A stretch of DNA of 64,000 nt, from positions 1,426,001 to 1,490,000 of the forward strand of contig NZ_CP102332.1 of assembly GCF_024600715.1 (NCBI RefSeq), given 5' to 3'. Under the pieces are notes generated by a model. It was not told the origin of the DNA and made no database searches. It worked only from the letters and a program-made list of their open reading frames with translations. A program made the translations under genes and the position numbers. This document shows positions 24,625 to 35,886 of the stretch, piece after piece; within the stretch, counting starts at the first letter, position 1; every line of letters begins with the position of its first letter. The stretch is from Streptomyces changanensis. Its GTDB lineage: Bacteria > Actinomycetota > Actinomycetes > Streptomycetales > Streptomycetaceae.

Positions 24625-26415
24625 TCATTCGGCCGGTTCCAGGAACGGCTCCAGGAGGCCCGGGACGGCGGTGGCGGCGCAGTGCAGGCCCTCGCTCTCG
24701 TCCGCGTCGTACACGTGGTAGGCGCCGTCCCCGGCCGCCGTGGTCGCCGTGAGCGTGAGGAGCCCGGCGCGGCGCTGGAAGGAGGACTGCTTGAGCGTCC
24801 AGCCGATGACGCCGCCACGCTGGAGGGCGACGGTGGAGCGCCGTACCGCCCCCGCACGCGTCACGAGGTACCCGCCGGTGAGACCGTGCCCGAGGCTCCG
24901 GTAGGCGTCCAGGGCGAGGAGCACCGCGGTCGCGGCCAGGACCGGGGCGCAGGCCGCCGCCGTGTACAGCAGGGCGGGGACGTCGAGCGCCGCGCCCAGC
25001 CCGACGAGGACCGCCACGGGCGCCGCCGCCGTGGTCAGCGCCCAGCGCAGGCGCCGCGCGCGGGCGGCCCGGGGGTGCGCGGTGAGCACGGCGCTCGTGG
25101 GCGGCACGGGTTCGCGCAGGACGCGCGCGGCGACCTCGTCGGCCCTGGCGCGCGGGACGACGGGCAGCAGCGACTTGTGGGTGTCGTGCTTGTCGTCCTT
25201 CCCCTTGACCAGACCGGTGGCGATGGCGTCGACCCGGGCGGCGCGGAAGAGCCGCACCCCGAGCGGCTCGACCAGTTCGACGCCGCGCAGCCGCCGCTCC
25301 TCCACGGAGAGCGAACGGGCGGTGAGCAGCCCGCGCCGCACGCGCAGGGTCCCGCCGGGCTCGCGCTCCAGCCGGTAGTTCCACCACATCTCCACCCACA
25401 GGGCGAATGCGCCGACGACCCCGGCGAGCAGGGTCGCCGACGTGAGCGTGAGGACGACCCAGACGAGCGGTGTGGTGCGGAAGGCCTCACCGACGCGGTC
25501 GATGACCTCGCGCTGGACGCCGAACCACTCACTGACCTGCATGACGGCGCCGACCGCCGCACCGCCGAGGAGGGGGGCGACGAAGGAGAGCGGCGCGTAC
25601 CGGATCCAGGACGGGTCCAGTGAGGCCAGTTCGCCGTCGTGGCGGGCGGTCGCGTCCGGCTCGGTGGCGCGGCGCAGCAGCTCCCGGCGCAACCGCTCCC
25701 CCTCCGCCCGGCTGACGGCGTCCAGCTCCAGCGTCGACTCGCCACCGGCGGTCTTCTCCCCGGTGCCGATGCGGACCTTGACGAGGCCGAGTATCCGCAG
25801 CAGCGGATTGGCCGTCAGGTCGACGCTGCGGATGCGCTCCCGGGGCAGGGAGCGGCGCCGCTCGACGACGAAGAGCCGGGCGTGGAGCTCGACCCGCTCC
25901 GCGCCGACGCGGTAACGCGTCCGGTGCCGGCGGACGTGGGCGAGCGCGCCGGCGCCGAGGACGAGGAGCAGGGCGCCGGCGGTCACCACCAGGAGCGCGA
26001 CCCACCAGGCGAGGACACCGAGCAGGCCAAGGAAGGCTGGCAGGGCGCCACCGGCCGCGACCCCGGCGCCCGTCACGGCGGCCACCAGCACCGTACGCCG
26101 GTCGATCCGCCGCCACTCCTCGCCGTCCCCGGCGTCCCCGGCGTCGCTCCGGGCGGCGTCCCCGGCCCACACTCCGGGCCCGTCCGGCGCGCCTGGCACG
26201 TCCGGCACACCGGCCCCGTCCGGCCCGTCCGGCACGCCTGGCACACCTGGCACGTCCGGCACTCTGAACCCGCCCACTCCCCCCGGCCCCTCCGGGAGAC
26301 CGTCGCCGTCCGGGCGCGGGCCGCCGCCCCCGTCCGGGCGCGGGCCGCCGCCCCCGTCCGGGCGCGGGGCGCCGTCACCGTCCGAGGCGGTCGGGTCGTC
26401 GGGAAGCGGGGTCAC
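24625..26415 (-). CDS. Bacterial PH-domain (YdbT/DUF304) membrane protein with Gly/Pro-rich N-terminus
   Basis: 596 residues from a GTG at 26415 that overlaps the upstream stop (GTGA). The first ~115 residues are low-complexity Gly/Pro/Asp repeats (GGGGPRPD twice, then collagen-like PGVPDGPDGAGVPDVPGAP), predicted cytosolic and disordered. Then come three PH_2 (DUF304) units, each preceded by paired hydrophobic helices: the first around AERVELHARLFVVERRRSLPRERIRSVDL, the second around GGTLRVRRGLLTARSLSVEERRLRGVEL, the third around VTRAGAVRRSTVALQRGGVIG. This matches B. subtilis YdbT, which works with YdbS; the next gene upstream is the YdbS-like partner. In Bacillus the pair is linked to resistance to exogenous amylolysin; no function is shown in Streptomyces. 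Both follow pgi on the same strand. Confidence 0.85.
   Translation of the reverse strand: MTPLPDDPTASDGDGAPRPDGGGGPRPDGGGGPRPDGDGLPEGPGGVGGFRVPDVPGVPGVPDGPDGAGVPDVPGAPDGPGVWAGDAARSDAGDAGDGEEWRRIDRRTVLVAAVTGAGVAAGGALPAFLGLLGVLAWWVALLVVTAGALLLVLGAGALAHVRRHRTRYRVGAERVELHARLFVVERRRSLPRERIRSVDLTANPLLRILGLVKVRIGTGEKTAGGESTLELDAVSRAEGERLRRELLRRATEPDATARHDGELASLDPSWIRYAPLSFVAPLLGGAAVGAVMQVSEWFGVQREVIDRVGEAFRTTPLVWVVLTLTSATLLAGVVGAFALWVEMWWNYRLEREPGGTLRVRRGLLTARSLSVEERRLRGVELVEPLGVRLFRAARVDAIATGLVKGKDDKHDTHKSLLPVVPRARADEVAARVLREPVPPTSAVLTAHPRAARARRLRWALTTAAAPVAVLVGLGAALDVPALLYTAAACAPVLAATAVLLALDAYRSLGHGLTGGYLVTRAGAVRRSTVALQRGGVIGWTLKQSSFQRRAGLLTLTATTAAGDGAYHVYDADESEGLHCAATAVPGLLEPFLEPAE
26308..26374. 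repeat. 24-bp tandem repeat encoding the Gly/Pro/Asp-rich linker
   Basis: Unit beginning gtccgggcgcgggccgccg occurs at 26308-26331 and 26332-26355 exactly, and again partly at 26356-26374. It lies inside the N-terminal linker of the PH-domain protein and keeps the reading frame (8 codons). Confidence 0.85.
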
Positions 26416-26912
26416 GTCGCGTCCCCCGGGGTGTCGCGGGTGATCCGCGTCAGCCGCTCGGCGAGGTCGGCCGCCATCCGGTGGTCGAGGCCCGCGAGGG
26501 TGACCGCGCCCTTCGCGGACGCCGTGGTGACCGTGACCGTGGCGAGCCGGAACGCCTGCTCCAGCGGGCCTCGTATCGTGTCGACGGTCTGGATGCGGGA
26601 CATCGGGGCGATCCGCCACTCCTGCCAGAAGAACCCCGTGCGCACGTAGACGGCCTCGTCCGTGACCTCCCACCGGTGCACCCGGAACCACCAGCGGGGG
26701 AAGAACGCGGTACAGGCGAGCCCCACCACCGTCACCGCCCCGGCCAGGGACAGCGACCACGTCCGGGCGGGCTCCAGGAGGCCGCCCAGGACGGCCAGGG
26801 TGACCGCCGGCACGGCGGTGGTCAGCAGCCACTGGGCCCGCCACCAGCCGACCGCCCGCCGGTCCAGGGTGTTCCTGGGCGGCCGCAGCCGCACCGCGTT
26901 CTCCCCCCGCAT
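26412..26912 (-). CDS. Bacterial PH-domain (YdbS-like, DUF304) membrane protein
   Basis: 166 residues. Two membrane helices (WLLTTAVPAVTLAVLGGLL and WSLSLAGAVTVVGLACTAFF) precede a single PH_2 domain starting at RVHRWEVTDEAVYVRTGFFWQEWRIAPMSRIQTVDTIRGPLEQAF, a near-textbook YdbS/YdbT sequence. The helices place the PH domain in the cytosol. It starts 4 bases after the pgi stop and overlaps the larger PH-domain gene, giving a pgi-ydbS-ydbT-like operon order. Confidence 0.88.
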   Translation of the reverse strand: MRGENAVRLRPPRNTLDRRAVGWWRAQWLLTTAVPAVTLAVLGGLLEPARTWSLSLAGAVTVVGLACTAFFPRWWFRVHRWEVTDEAVYVRTGFFWQEWRIAPMSRIQTVDTIRGPLEQAFRLATVTVTTASAKGAVTLAGLDHRMAADLAERLTRITRDTPGDAT

Positions 26913-26916
26913 CAGG

Positions 26917-28581
26917 TCACCGCCCCCGCAGCGTCCGGTAGGCGGCGACGAGCGCCGCGGTGGAGCTGTCGAGCTCCTCCCCGCCGGTGCCCCGCGTCAG
27001 GACGGGCTCGATGCGCTTGGCGAGCACCTTGCCGAGCTCCACGCCCCACTGGTCGAAGGAGTCGATGTTCCAGACGGCTCCCTGGACGAACACCTTGTGC
27101 TCGTACAGGGCGATCAGCTGGCCCAGCACGGACGGGGTCAGCTCGTCGGCGAGGATGGTGGTCGTGGGGTGGTTGCCGCGGAAGGTCTTGTGCGGCACCA
27201 GCTCCTCCGGGACGCCCTCCGCCCGTACCTCCTCGGGGGTCTTGCCGAAGGCCAGGGCCTGCGTCTGCGCGAAGAAGTTGGCCATGAGCAGATCGTGCTG
27301 GGCCGTCAGGTCCGGGCCCAGGCCGGCGACGGGCCTGGCGAAGCCGATGAAGTCCGCCGGGATGGTCTTCGTGCCCTGGTGGATGAGCTGGAAGTAGGCG
27401 TGCTGGCCGTTCGTCCCCGGGGTGCCCCAGACGACGGGGCCGGTCTGCCAGTCCACCTCGGTGCCGTCCCGGTCCACGGACTTGCCGTTCGACTCCATGT
27501 CGAGCTGCTGGAGGTACGCCGTGAACTTGGACAGGTAGTGCGAGTAGGGCAGCACCGCGTGCGACTGGGCGTCGAAGAACGCGCCGTACCAGACGCCGAG
27601 AAGGCCGAGGAGGAGCGGGGCGTTCTCCTCCGGCGGGGCGGTGCGGAAGTGCTCGTCCACCAACCGGAAGCCGTCGAGCATCTCGCGGAACCCGTCCGGG
27701 CCGATGGCGATCATCAGGGAGAGGCCGATGGCGGAGTCGAAGGAGTACCGGCCGCCGACCCAGTCCCAGAACTCGAACATGTTGGCCGTGTCGATGCCGA
27801 AGTCCTCGACCTTGCCGGCGTTCGTCGACAGGGCCACGAAGTGGCGGGCGACGGCCTCCGGCCCGGCCTTCAGCCCGCCGAGGAGCCACTCGCGGGCGGA
27901 GGTGGCGTTGGTGATGGTCTCGATGGTGGTGAACGTCTTCGACGCGATGATGAAGAGCGTCTCCTCCGCGTCGAGGTCGTGGACCGCCTCGTGCAGGTCC
28001 GCGCCGTCCACGTTCGAGACGAAACGGAACGTCAGGTCGCGGCGGGTGAAGGCGCGCAACGCCTCGTAGGCCATCGCCGGACCGAGGTCGGAGCCGCCGA
28101 TACCGATGTTGACGACGTTCTTGATGGGCTTCCCGGTGTGGCCCTTCCACTCCCCCGAGCGGATCCGCTCGGAGAAGGCGGCCATGCGGTCGAGGACGGT
28201 GTGCACGCCGGGCACCACGTCCTCGCCGTCGACCTCGACGACGGTCCCCCGGGGGGCGCGCAGCGCGGTGTGGAGGACGGCGCGGTCCTCCGTGGTGTTG
28301 ATCTTCTCGCCGCGGAACATCGCGTCCCGCAGCTCCGCCACCCCGGTGGCCTCGGCCAGCCGGCGCAGCAACGTCAGCGTCTCGTCCGTGACGAGCTGCT
28401 TGGAGTAGTCCAGATACAGGTCGCCCACCCGCAGGGTGTAGCCGGTGCCGCGCTCGGGGTCGGCGGCGAACAGCTCGCGCAGGTGCGTCCGGCCGAACTG
28501 CTCGCGGTGCTCGGCCAGGGCGGCCCACTCGGGCCTCCGGTTCAACCTCGGGCGGCTGCTTTCTGCGTTCATGTTGGACAT
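26917..28581 (-). CDS. pgi: Glucose-6-phosphate isomerase
   Basis: 554 residues from the ATG at 28581 (MSNMNAESS); a second ATG at 28572 is possible. It interconverts glucose- and fructose-6-phosphate. PROSITE-type signatures are visible: [18 protein letters not shown], the catalytic-loop [35 protein letters not shown], and near the C-terminus [35 protein letters not shown] holds the conserved active-site His. It belongs with the pentose-phosphate genes functionally but is on the opposite strand. Confidence 0.97.
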   Translation of the reverse strand: MSNMNAESSRPRLNRRPEWAALAEHREQFGRTHLRELFAADPERGTGYTLRVGDLYLDYSKQLVTDETLTLLRRLAEATGVAELRDAMFRGEKINTTEDRAVLHTALRAPRGTVVEVDGEDVVPGVHTVLDRMAAFSERIRSGEWKGHTGKPIKNVVNIGIGGSDLGPAMAYEALRAFTRRDLTFRFVSNVDGADLHEAVHDLDAEETLFIIASKTFTTIETITNATSAREWLLGGLKAGPEAVARHFVALSTNAGKVEDFGIDTANMFEFWDWVGGRYSFDSAIGLSLMIAIGPDGFREMLDGFRLVDEHFRTAPPEENAPLLLGLLGVWYGAFFDAQSHAVLPYSHYLSKFTAYLQQLDMESNGKSVDRDGTEVDWQTGPVVWGTPGTNGQHAYFQLIHQGTKTIPADFIGFARPVAGLGPDLTAQHDLLMANFFAQTQALAFGKTPEEVRAEGVPEELVPHKTFRGNHPTTTILADELTPSVLGQLIALYEHKVFVQGAVWNIDSFDQWGVELGKVLAKRIEPVLTRGTGGEELDSSTAALVAAYRTLRGR

Positions 28582-28711
28582 CGGCCCACTTCTTCTCGTA
28601 CCTGCCTGCTTGCCCCGCTGCCCTTCCAACCTAATTGATCTGACGCCCGCAACGGACTTGTCCACAGGCCAAAACCGTCCGTACGCGCGAACCGTCCCCG
28701 GGTACGCGAAA

Positions 28712-28755
28712 GGGCCCCGCTCGCGGGACCCCTCGGGGTCTCGCGGGCAGGGCCC
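28712..28755. terminator. Hairpin terminator after the RbpA-family gene
   Basis: gggccccgctcgcgggacccc (28712-28732) pairs with ggggtctcgcgggcagggccc (28735-28755) with a few wobble or mismatched positions. It lies 20 bases beyond the stop of the gene at 28775 on the minus strand and upstream of pgi. Confidence 0.75.
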
Positions 28756-28774
28756 GTGCTGCGGGTGCCAGGGT

Positions 28775-29110
28775 TCAGATCTCGCCGCGCAGTTTGGCGA
28801 GCGCCTCGGCCAGGATCGCCTCGCCGTCGGCGTCGCTGCGCCGCTCACGCACGTAGGCCAGGTGCGTCTTGTACGGCTCGGTGCGCGGCGGGTCCGGCGG
28901 GTTGTCCCGGTCCTGACCGGCCGGGAAGCCGCACCGGGGGCAGTCCCAGGTGTCCGGGACCTGTGCGTCACTGGCGAAGCTGGGCTGCGTCTCGTGCCCG
29001 TTGGAGCACCAGAAGGAAATGCGGAGCCGGGGCGCGGACTCACCGCGCTCGGCCTCCCCCATCGGCCCCGCTCCGACCCGGCTTCCCCGGATCGCGTTGC
29101 CACTTGCCAC
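28775..29110 (-). CDS. rbpA: RbpA-family RNA polymerase-binding protein (paralogue)
   Basis: 111 residues from a GTG at 29110, chosen because gggag is correctly spaced; a GTG at 29119 has the site too close. RbpA binds RNA polymerase holoenzyme with group 1/2 sigma factors and stimulates open-complex formation. The fold is indicated by NAIRGSRVG, a zinc-type cluster WCSNGHE...WDCPRCGFP, and the C-terminal sigma-binding helix region [35 protein letters not shown]. It differs from canonical RbpA, where that helix begins THWDMLMERRT, so it is likely the second copy streptomycetes carry rather than the housekeeping one. Confidence 0.85.
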   Translation of the reverse strand: MASGNAIRGSRVGAGPMGEAERGESAPRLRISFWCSNGHETQPSFASDAQVPDTWDCPRCGFPAGQDRDNPPDPPRTEPYKTHLAYVRERRSDADGEAILAEALAKLRGEI

Positions 29111-29232
29111 GGTCGTCACTCCCTGCGTGATGGTGCTCGAGGATGCCCCAGTCTACGTAAGGCCCAACGCACGTCCATTGACGGGAGTTACCCCGCCGCC
29201 CGGAGACGGGACGCGGTCGCGGGACGGCCCGT

Positions 29233-29469
29233 TCAGCCGTCCAGCTTGATGAGCAGGCCCACGACGACGATGCAGGCGACCCAGAGCAGGCCGACGACGA
29301 CGGTGATGCGGTCGAGGTTGCGCTCGGCGACCGAGGAGCCACCGACGGAGGACTGCATACCGCCACCGAACATGTCGGAGAGACCGCCGCCCTTCCCCTT
29401 GTGCATCAGCACCAGCAGCATCAGCAGCAGGCTGAACACGATCAGGGCGATCGAGAACCCCATAATCAC
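29233..29469 (-). CDS. secG: SecG preprotein translocase subunit
   Basis: 78 residues from a GTG at 29469 (agg 8 bases upstream); an ATG at 29463 is the alternative. SecG assists the SecYE channel. Two membrane helices (MGFSIALIVFSLLLMLLVLMH and ITVVVGLLWVACIVVVGLLI) flank the conserved loop HKGKGGGLSDMFGGGMQSSVGGSSVAERNLDR. It stands downstream of the glycolytic gap-pgk-tpiA run, its usual location in actinobacteria, but behind a terminator. Confidence 0.95.
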   Translation of the reverse strand: MIMGFSIALIVFSLLLMLLVLMHKGKGGGLSDMFGGGMQSSVGGSSVAERNLDRITVVVGLLWVACIVVVGLLIKLDG

Positions 29470-29513
29470 GGCTGGACCCTACTTCCTGGCAATTCTCAAG
29501 GACTGGATGGACG

Positions 29514-29550
29514 ACGGGGGCCCAGGCCGACGAAAAGCCCGGGCCCCCGC
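29514..29550. terminator. Hairpin terminator between tpiA and secG
   Basis: acgggggcccaggc (29514-29527) pairs with gcccgggcccccgc (29537-29550) with two mismatches. It is 31 bases past the tpiA stop and 45 bases before the secG start on the minus strand. Confidence 0.75.
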
Positions 29551-29581
29551 AAGGGTACGACGATTCCGCCCTACCGCATAC

Positions 29582-30358
<777 letters not shown>

Positions 30359-30364
30359 GGTGGT

Positions 30365-31576
30365 TCAGTCCTCCAGTGCGGCGAGGCCGGGAAGCGTCTT
30401 GCCCTCGAGGTACTCGAGGCTCGCGCCGCCGCCGGTCGAGATGTGGCCGAATGCGTTCTCGTCGAAGCCCAGGGTGCGGACGGCGGCAGCGGAGTCGCCG
30501 CCTCCGACCACGGTGAAGGCCGGGGAGCCGACGAGCGCCTGGGCGACGGCCTTGGTGCCCTCGGCGTAGTCGGGGTGCTCGAAGACGCCCATCGGACCGT
30601 TCCAGAAGACGGTCGCGGCGTCGGCGAGCTTCGCGGCGTAGAGCTCGCGGGTCTTCGGGCCGATGTCGAGGCCCTCCTGGTCGGCCGGGATGGCGTCCGC
30701 GGCGACCGTGGTGGGGTGGGCGGGCGCCTTGGTCTTCAGGTCGGGGAACTCCGCCGAGACCAGGACGTCGACGGGGAGGACGAACTCCACGCCGCGCTGC
30801 TCGGCCCGCGCCAGGTACTCCAGGCACACCGGGACCTGGTCCTCCTGGAGCAAGGAGATGCCGACCTCGTGGCCCTTGGCCTTGAGGAAGGTGTACGCCA
30901 TGCCGCCGCCGATCAGGATGCGGTCGGCCCGCTCCAGCAGGTGGTCGATGACGCCGAGCTTGTCGGAGACCTTGGCGCCGCCGAGGACGACCGCGTACGG
31001 CCGCTTCACGTCGTCGGTGAGCTTGCGCAGGACGCCGACCTCGGTGGCGATGAGGTGGCCGGCGTAGGCGGGCAGCAGCTTCGGCAGGTCGAAGACCGAG
31101 GCGTGCCGCCGGTGCACGGCGCCGAAGCCGTCGCCCACGTACACGTCGGCGAGGGCGGCGAGGCGGGCGGCGAACTCGGCGCGCTCGGCGTCGTCCTTCG
31201 ACGTCTCGCCGGGGTTGAAGCGGAGGTTCTCCACCACGGCCGCGCTGCCCGGCTCCAGGGCGGCGATCACGGCGTGCGCCTCGCTGCCGACGGTGTCGCC
31301 GGCGAACGCCACGGGCGCGCCGAGCAGCTCGGCGAGGCGCGCGGCGGCGGGCCGCAGCGAGAAGGCCGGGTCCGGGGCGCCCTTGGGCCGGCCCAGGTGC
31401 GAGGCCACGATCACCTTGGCGCCGGCGTCGGTGAGCGCCTTCACGGTGGGCAGGACGGCGCGGATGCGGCCGTCGTCGGTGATGGTCGTGCCGTCGAGCG
31501 GCACGTTGAGGTCGGCGCGTACGAAGACCCGCTTGCCGTCGACCCCTTGCTGGAGAAGTGCGTCGATCGTCTTCAT
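30365..31576 (-). CDS. pgk: Phosphoglycerate kinase
   Basis: 403 residues. It makes ATP from 1,3-bisphosphoglycerate. Signatures include RVFVRADLNVPLDG (substrate-binding N-domain), SHLGRPKG, LRFNPGETSKD, VLGGAKVSDKLGVIDHLLERAD and the C-terminal nucleotide loop VVGGGDSAAAV with STGGGASLEYLEGK. It is 113 bases downstream of gap with an intervening hairpin and 6 bases upstream of tpiA. Confidence 0.97.
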   Translation of the reverse strand: MKTIDALLQQGVDGKRVFVRADLNVPLDGTTITDDGRIRAVLPTVKALTDAGAKVIVASHLGRPKGAPDPAFSLRPAAARLAELLGAPVAFAGDTVGSEAHAVIAALEPGSAAVVENLRFNPGETSKDDAERAEFAARLAALADVYVGDGFGAVHRRHASVFDLPKLLPAYAGHLIATEVGVLRKLTDDVKRPYAVVLGGAKVSDKLGVIDHLLERADRILIGGGMAYTFLKAKGHEVGISLLQEDQVPVCLEYLARAEQRGVEFVLPVDVLVSAEFPDLKTKAPAHPTTVAADAIPADQEGLDIGPKTRELYAAKLADAATVFWNGPMGVFEHPDYAEGTKAVAQALVGSPAFTVVGGGDSAAAVRTLGFDENAFGHISTGGGASLEYLEGKTLPGLAALED

Positions 31577-31617
31577 CGGTTGGTGCTCCTTGGAGAGACT
31601 TCGGTCGGCGCAAGCGA

Positions 31618-31657
31618 CAGGGCCCGTACAGCGCGGCGTTGCGCTGCCCGAGCCCTG
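31618..31657 (-). promoter_or_regulatory. Stem-loop in the gap-pgk spacer
   Basis: cagggc (31618-31623) pairs with gccctg (31652-31657), and an inner cagcgc pairs with gcgctg. It lies 33 bases past the gap stop. It is weaker than the other hairpins and lies inside an operon, so it may lower pgk-tpiA expression relative to gap or mark an RNA-processing site; this is inference. Confidence 0.4.
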
Positions 31658-31689
31658 TGCTCACATCGAGGTGCCCGCCCTGCTGTCTA

Positions 31690-32760
<1,071 letters not shown>

Positions 32761-32765
32761 TTACG

Positions 32766-32795
32766 ACCCTACCCCGCTCGGGCCCGCGCAGTGAC
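32766..32795 (-). promoter_or_regulatory. Candidate gap promoter
   Basis: On the minus strand TAGGGT at 32771-32766 is a good actinobacterial -10, with TGTCAC about 19 bases upstream as a weak -35. It gives a leader of about 65 bases that contains an inverted repeat (cgccggcgtcgagccggcg, around 32717-32735) before the ribosome site gaggag. Confidence 0.4.
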
Positions 32796-32861
32796 ATCGA
32801 GCGCACCCGTACGACGACGCCCCCGAACCTACCGACGGGTAGCTCACGGGGGCGTACGACA

Positions 32862-32901
32862 ACCCCCGCCGGGGGCCCGGAGATCGGGGCCCGACGGGGG
32901 T
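32862..32901. terminator. Hairpin terminator after whiA
   Basis: acccccgccgggggccc (from 32862) pairs imperfectly with ggggcccgacgggggt (to 32901). It lies about 27 bases beyond the whiA stop on the minus strand and upstream of the gap promoter. Confidence 0.65.
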
Positions 32902-32927
32902 CACAAGGTGGCATACGGGGCGGGTCG

Positions 32928-33917
32928 TCAGCCGACCAGGCCGTCGGCCATCTCCTCGGAGAGGTTGGACTCCGTACCCGGGATGCCGAGGTCCTGGGCG
33001 CGCTTGTCGGCCATGGCGAGGAGGCGCCGGATGCGACCGGCGACGGCGTCCTTGGTCAGCGGCGGGTCGGCCAGGGCTCCGAGCTCCTCCAGGGACGCCT
33101 GCTTGTGCTCCATGCGCAGCCGGCCGGCCGCCGCGAGGTGCTCGGGCACCTCCTCACCGAGGATCTCCAGGGCGCGCTGCACGCGGGCGCCGGCCGCGAC
33201 GGCGGCGCGGGCCGAGCGGCGCAGGTTGGCGTCGTCGAAGTTGGCCAGCCGGTTGGCCGTGGCGCGGACCTCTCGGCGCATCCGCCGCTCCTCCCAGGCC
33301 AGGACCGACTCGTGCGCGCCGAGCCGGGTCAGCAGGGCGCCGATCGCGTCGCCGTCGCGGACGACGACCCGGTCCACGCCCCGGACCTCGCGGGCCTTGG
33401 CCGCGATGGAGAGCCGGCGGGCGGCGCCGACCAGTGCGAGCGCGGCCTCCGGCCCGGGGCAGGTGACCTCCAGCGACGAGGACCGGCCGGGCTCGGTGAG
33501 CGAGCCGTGCGCCAGGAACGCGCCGCGCCAGGCGGCCTCGGCGTCACAGGTGGCACCCGACACGACCTGCGGGGGCAGCCCGCGGATGGGGCGGCCGCGG
33601 CCGTCCACGAGACCGGTCTGGCGCGCCAGCTGGTCCCCGCCGGCGACCACCCGCACGACGAACCGGGAGCCGCGCCGCAACCCGCCCGGGGCCATGACGA
33701 TCAGTTCCGAGCCGTGCCCGAAGATCTCCGCGATGTCCCGCTTCAGGCGGCGCGCCGCCATCGCCGTGTCCAGCTCGGCCTCGATCACGATCCGGCCGCT
33801 CACCAGGTGCAGGCCGCCGGCGAACCGGAGGATCGACGACACCTCGGCCTTTCTGCAGCAGGTGCGGGTGACGGGGAGCCGGGAGATCTCGTCCTTCACC
33901 GCTGCCGTCATCGCCAT
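32928..33917 (-). CDS. whiA: WhiA, sporulation transcription regulator
   Basis: 329 residues from the ATG at 33917 ([15 protein letters not shown]). WhiA acts with WhiB to switch aerial hyphae of Streptomyces into sporulation septation; its homologues occur across Gram-positives. The N-terminal two-thirds is a degenerate LAGLIDADG homing-endonuclease fold ([41 protein letters not shown] and [11 protein letters not shown]), without the catalytic acidic pairs of true nucleases. The C-terminal helix-turn-helix is seen in [25 protein letters not shown]. Start overlaps the yvcK stop by 10 bases. It ends the uvrC-rapZ-yvcK-whiA operon. Confidence 0.96.
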   Translation of the reverse strand: MAMTAAVKDEISRLPVTRTCCRKAEVSSILRFAGGLHLVSGRIVIEAELDTAMAARRLKRDIAEIFGHGSELIVMAPGGLRRGSRFVVRVVAGGDQLARQTGLVDGRGRPIRGLPPQVVSGATCDAEAAWRGAFLAHGSLTEPGRSSSLEVTCPGPEAALALVGAARRLSIAAKAREVRGVDRVVVRDGDAIGALLTRLGAHESVLAWEERRMRREVRATANRLANFDDANLRRSARAAVAAGARVQRALEILGEEVPEHLAAAGRLRMEHKQASLEELGALADPPLTKDAVAGRIRRLLAMADKRAQDLGIPGTESNLSEEMADGLVG

Positions 33918-34933
33918 GGGCCGATCCTTCCATGCATCCGAAAAATACGGTCGTACGCGGCGGCCAGCAGCTCCGGGTCGTGCTTGGGCAGGCCGTCCTT
34001 CCTGGCCACCGGGGCCAGTTCGACCGCTGCGCCGAGCCACTTGGCGGCGTCCGCCAGCGACTCGCGGTCAGGTACGGCGGCCTCGTCGGCCAGCACCACG
34101 TCCAGGGCGAGTTTAGGGGCGTGTCGGGCCAAAACCTCCAAATGACGCTGCGGAGAGAACCCGGCGGTTTCGCCGGGTTGCGGCGCGAGGTTCAGCGAGA
34201 GCACCCGGCGGGCCTTCGTCTCGACCAGCGCGTCGAGCAGTTCGGGCACCAGCAGGTGCGGGATCACGGAGGAGAACCACGACCCCGGGCCGAGCACCAC
34301 CCAGTCCGCGTCCAGCACGGCGGCGACCGCCTCGGGCACGGCCGGCGGGTCGTGCGGCACCAGGTGCACCGACTGGACCTCGCCGGGCGTCAGCGCCACG
34401 GTCGCCTGCCCGCAGACGGTGTCGACGTCGTCGGGCCGCGCCGGGTCGTGCCCCCTGACCAGGGCCTGGAGCTCCAGGGGCACGGCGGACATGGGCAGCA
34501 CCCGGCCCTGAGCGCCCAGCAGCCTGCCGACCAGGTCGAGCGCCTGGACGTGGTCGCCGAGCTGTTCCCACAGGGCGACGATCAGCAGGTTGCCCACGGC
34601 GTGCTCGTGCAGGTCGCCCTGGGACTGGAAGCGGTGCTGGATGACGCGGGCCCACGTCTGACCCCAGTCGTCGTCACCGCACAGGGCGGCGAGCGCCTTG
34701 CGCAGGTCGCCCGGGGGCAGCACGCCGAGCTCCTCGCGGAGCCGGCCGCTGGAGCCGCCGTCGTCGGCGACGGTGACCACGGCGGTCAGGTCGCCGGTGA
34801 TGCGGCGCAGCGCGGCGAGGGAGGCGGACAGGCCCATGCCCCCGCCGAGCGCGACGACCTTCGGCTGCGCGCGGCGTCTGCGCAGCGCGCGGGCCGGGAG
34901 GGTGCTCGCGCGCCGCGGGTACGGGCGCCTCAC
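33908..34933 (-). CDS. yvcK: YvcK/CuvA-family (CofD-like, gluconeogenesis factor) protein
   Basis: 341 residues from a GTG at 34933 that overlaps the rapZ stop (GTGA). The CofD-like Rossmann fold is shown by [46 protein letters not shown] (positions ~22-67 in this frame), [36 protein letters not shown] and [15 protein letters not shown]. Family members bind UDP-sugars and are needed for growth on gluconeogenic carbon and for cell-envelope shape in Bacillus and Mycobacterium. The basic ~25-residue N-terminus is variable. It always travels with rapZ and whiA. Confidence 0.93.
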   Translation of the reverse strand: MRRPYPRRASTLPARALRRRRAQPKVVALGGGMGLSASLAALRRITGDLTAVVTVADDGGSSGRLREELGVLPPGDLRKALAALCGDDDWGQTWARVIQHRFQSQGDLHEHAVGNLLIVALWEQLGDHVQALDLVGRLLGAQGRVLPMSAVPLELQALVRGHDPARPDDVDTVCGQATVALTPGEVQSVHLVPHDPPAVPEAVAAVLDADWVVLGPGSWFSSVIPHLLVPELLDALVETKARRVLSLNLAPQPGETAGFSPQRHLEVLARHAPKLALDVVLADEAAVPDRESLADAAKWLGAAVELAPVARKDGLPKHDPELLAAAYDRIFRMHGRIGPWR

Positions 34934-35886
34934 TCGCGCCCCATGTCCCGGTGCACGACGACGGTCTCGACCCCTTCCGAGGCGAGCCTGGCGGCGAGCT
35001 TCTCGGACATGGCGACCGAGCGGTGCTTGCCGCCCGTGCAGCCGACGGCGATGGTCACGTACCGCTTGCCCTCGCGGCGGTAGCCGGTGGCGATCAGTTC
35101 GAGCAGCTCCGTGTACCGGTCGAGGAACTCCTTCGCGCCCGGCTGGTTGAAGACGTAGCCGGACACCTCCTCGTTCAGCCCGGTGTACGGGCGCAGCTCG
35201 GGCACCCAGTGCGGGTTGGGCAGGAAGCGGCAGTCGACGACGAGGTCGGCGTCGACGGGCAGGCCGTACTTGTAGCCGAAGGACATGACCGTGGCCCGCA
35301 GCTCCGGCTCCTCGTCGCCGGCGAACCGCGCGTCCATCTTGGCGCGCAGCTCGTGGACGTTGAGGCTGGAGGTGTCGATCACCAGGTCGGCGTCGCCGCG
35401 CAGCTCGCGCAGCAGGTCCCGCTCGGCGGCGATGCCGTCGACGATGCGGCCGTCGCCCTGGAGCGGGTGGGGGCGCCGCACGGACTCGAAGCGGCGCACG
35501 AGCGCGTCGTCGGACGACTCCAGGAAGACGATGCGGCGCGTGACCTGCTTGGCGTCCAGGTCGGCGAGCGACTCGCGGAGGGCGTCGAAGAACTGACGGC
35601 CGCGGACGTCGACGACGACGGCGATCCGGGCGACGTTGCCCTGGGAGCGGGCGCCGAGCTCCACCATGGTGGGGATCAGGGCGGGTGGGAGGTTGTCGAC
35701 GACGAACCAGCCGAGGTCCTCCAGGCACTTCGCGGCGGTGCTGCGTCCGGCGCCGGACATGCCGGAGATGATCACCAGCTCGGGGATGGCCGCCTCGGCG
35801 GCCTCGCCGGCCTCGATCGTCGTGCCCGTACTCACGTCTGCTGCTCCGTCTTCTGCTCTGTCGTCGTGGGCGGTGTGGTCATTCAT
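34930..35886 (-). CDS. rapZ: RapZ/YvcJ-family nucleotide-binding protein
   Basis: 318 residues from the ATG at 35886 (MNDHTAHDD), 8 bases inside the uvrC end; a further ATG at 35904 is possible. In E. coli RapZ is an RNase adaptor controlling GlmS; Bacillus YvcJ hydrolyses nucleotides. The P-loop is GMSGAGRST at 42-50, with Arg in place of the usual Walker A Lys. The C-terminal RNA-binding domain shows [27 protein letters not shown] and [22 protein letters not shown]. The first 30 residues are acidic and variable. Whether the Arg-bearing P-loop still hydrolyses GTP is open. Confidence 0.95.
   Translation of the reverse strand: MNDHTAHDDRAEDGAADVSTGTTIEAGEAAEAAIPELVIISGMSGAGRSTAAKCLEDLGWFVVDNLPPALIPTMVELGARSQGNVARIAVVVDVRGRQFFDALRESLADLDAKQVTRRIVFLESSDDALVRRFESVRRPHPLQGDGRIVDGIAAERDLLRELRGDADLVIDTSSLNVHELRAKMDARFAGDEEPELRATVMSFGYKYGLPVDADLVVDCRFLPNPHWVPELRPYTGLNEEVSGYVFNQPGAKEFLDRYTELLELIATGYRREGKRYVTIAVGCTGGKHRSVAMSEKLAARLASEGVETVVVHRDMGRE

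Noticed and set aside
32928..33917. Homing endonuclease
   Set aside because: Although the fold is LAGLIDADG-like, the sequence is WhiA with a C-terminal HTH and its usual neighbours.
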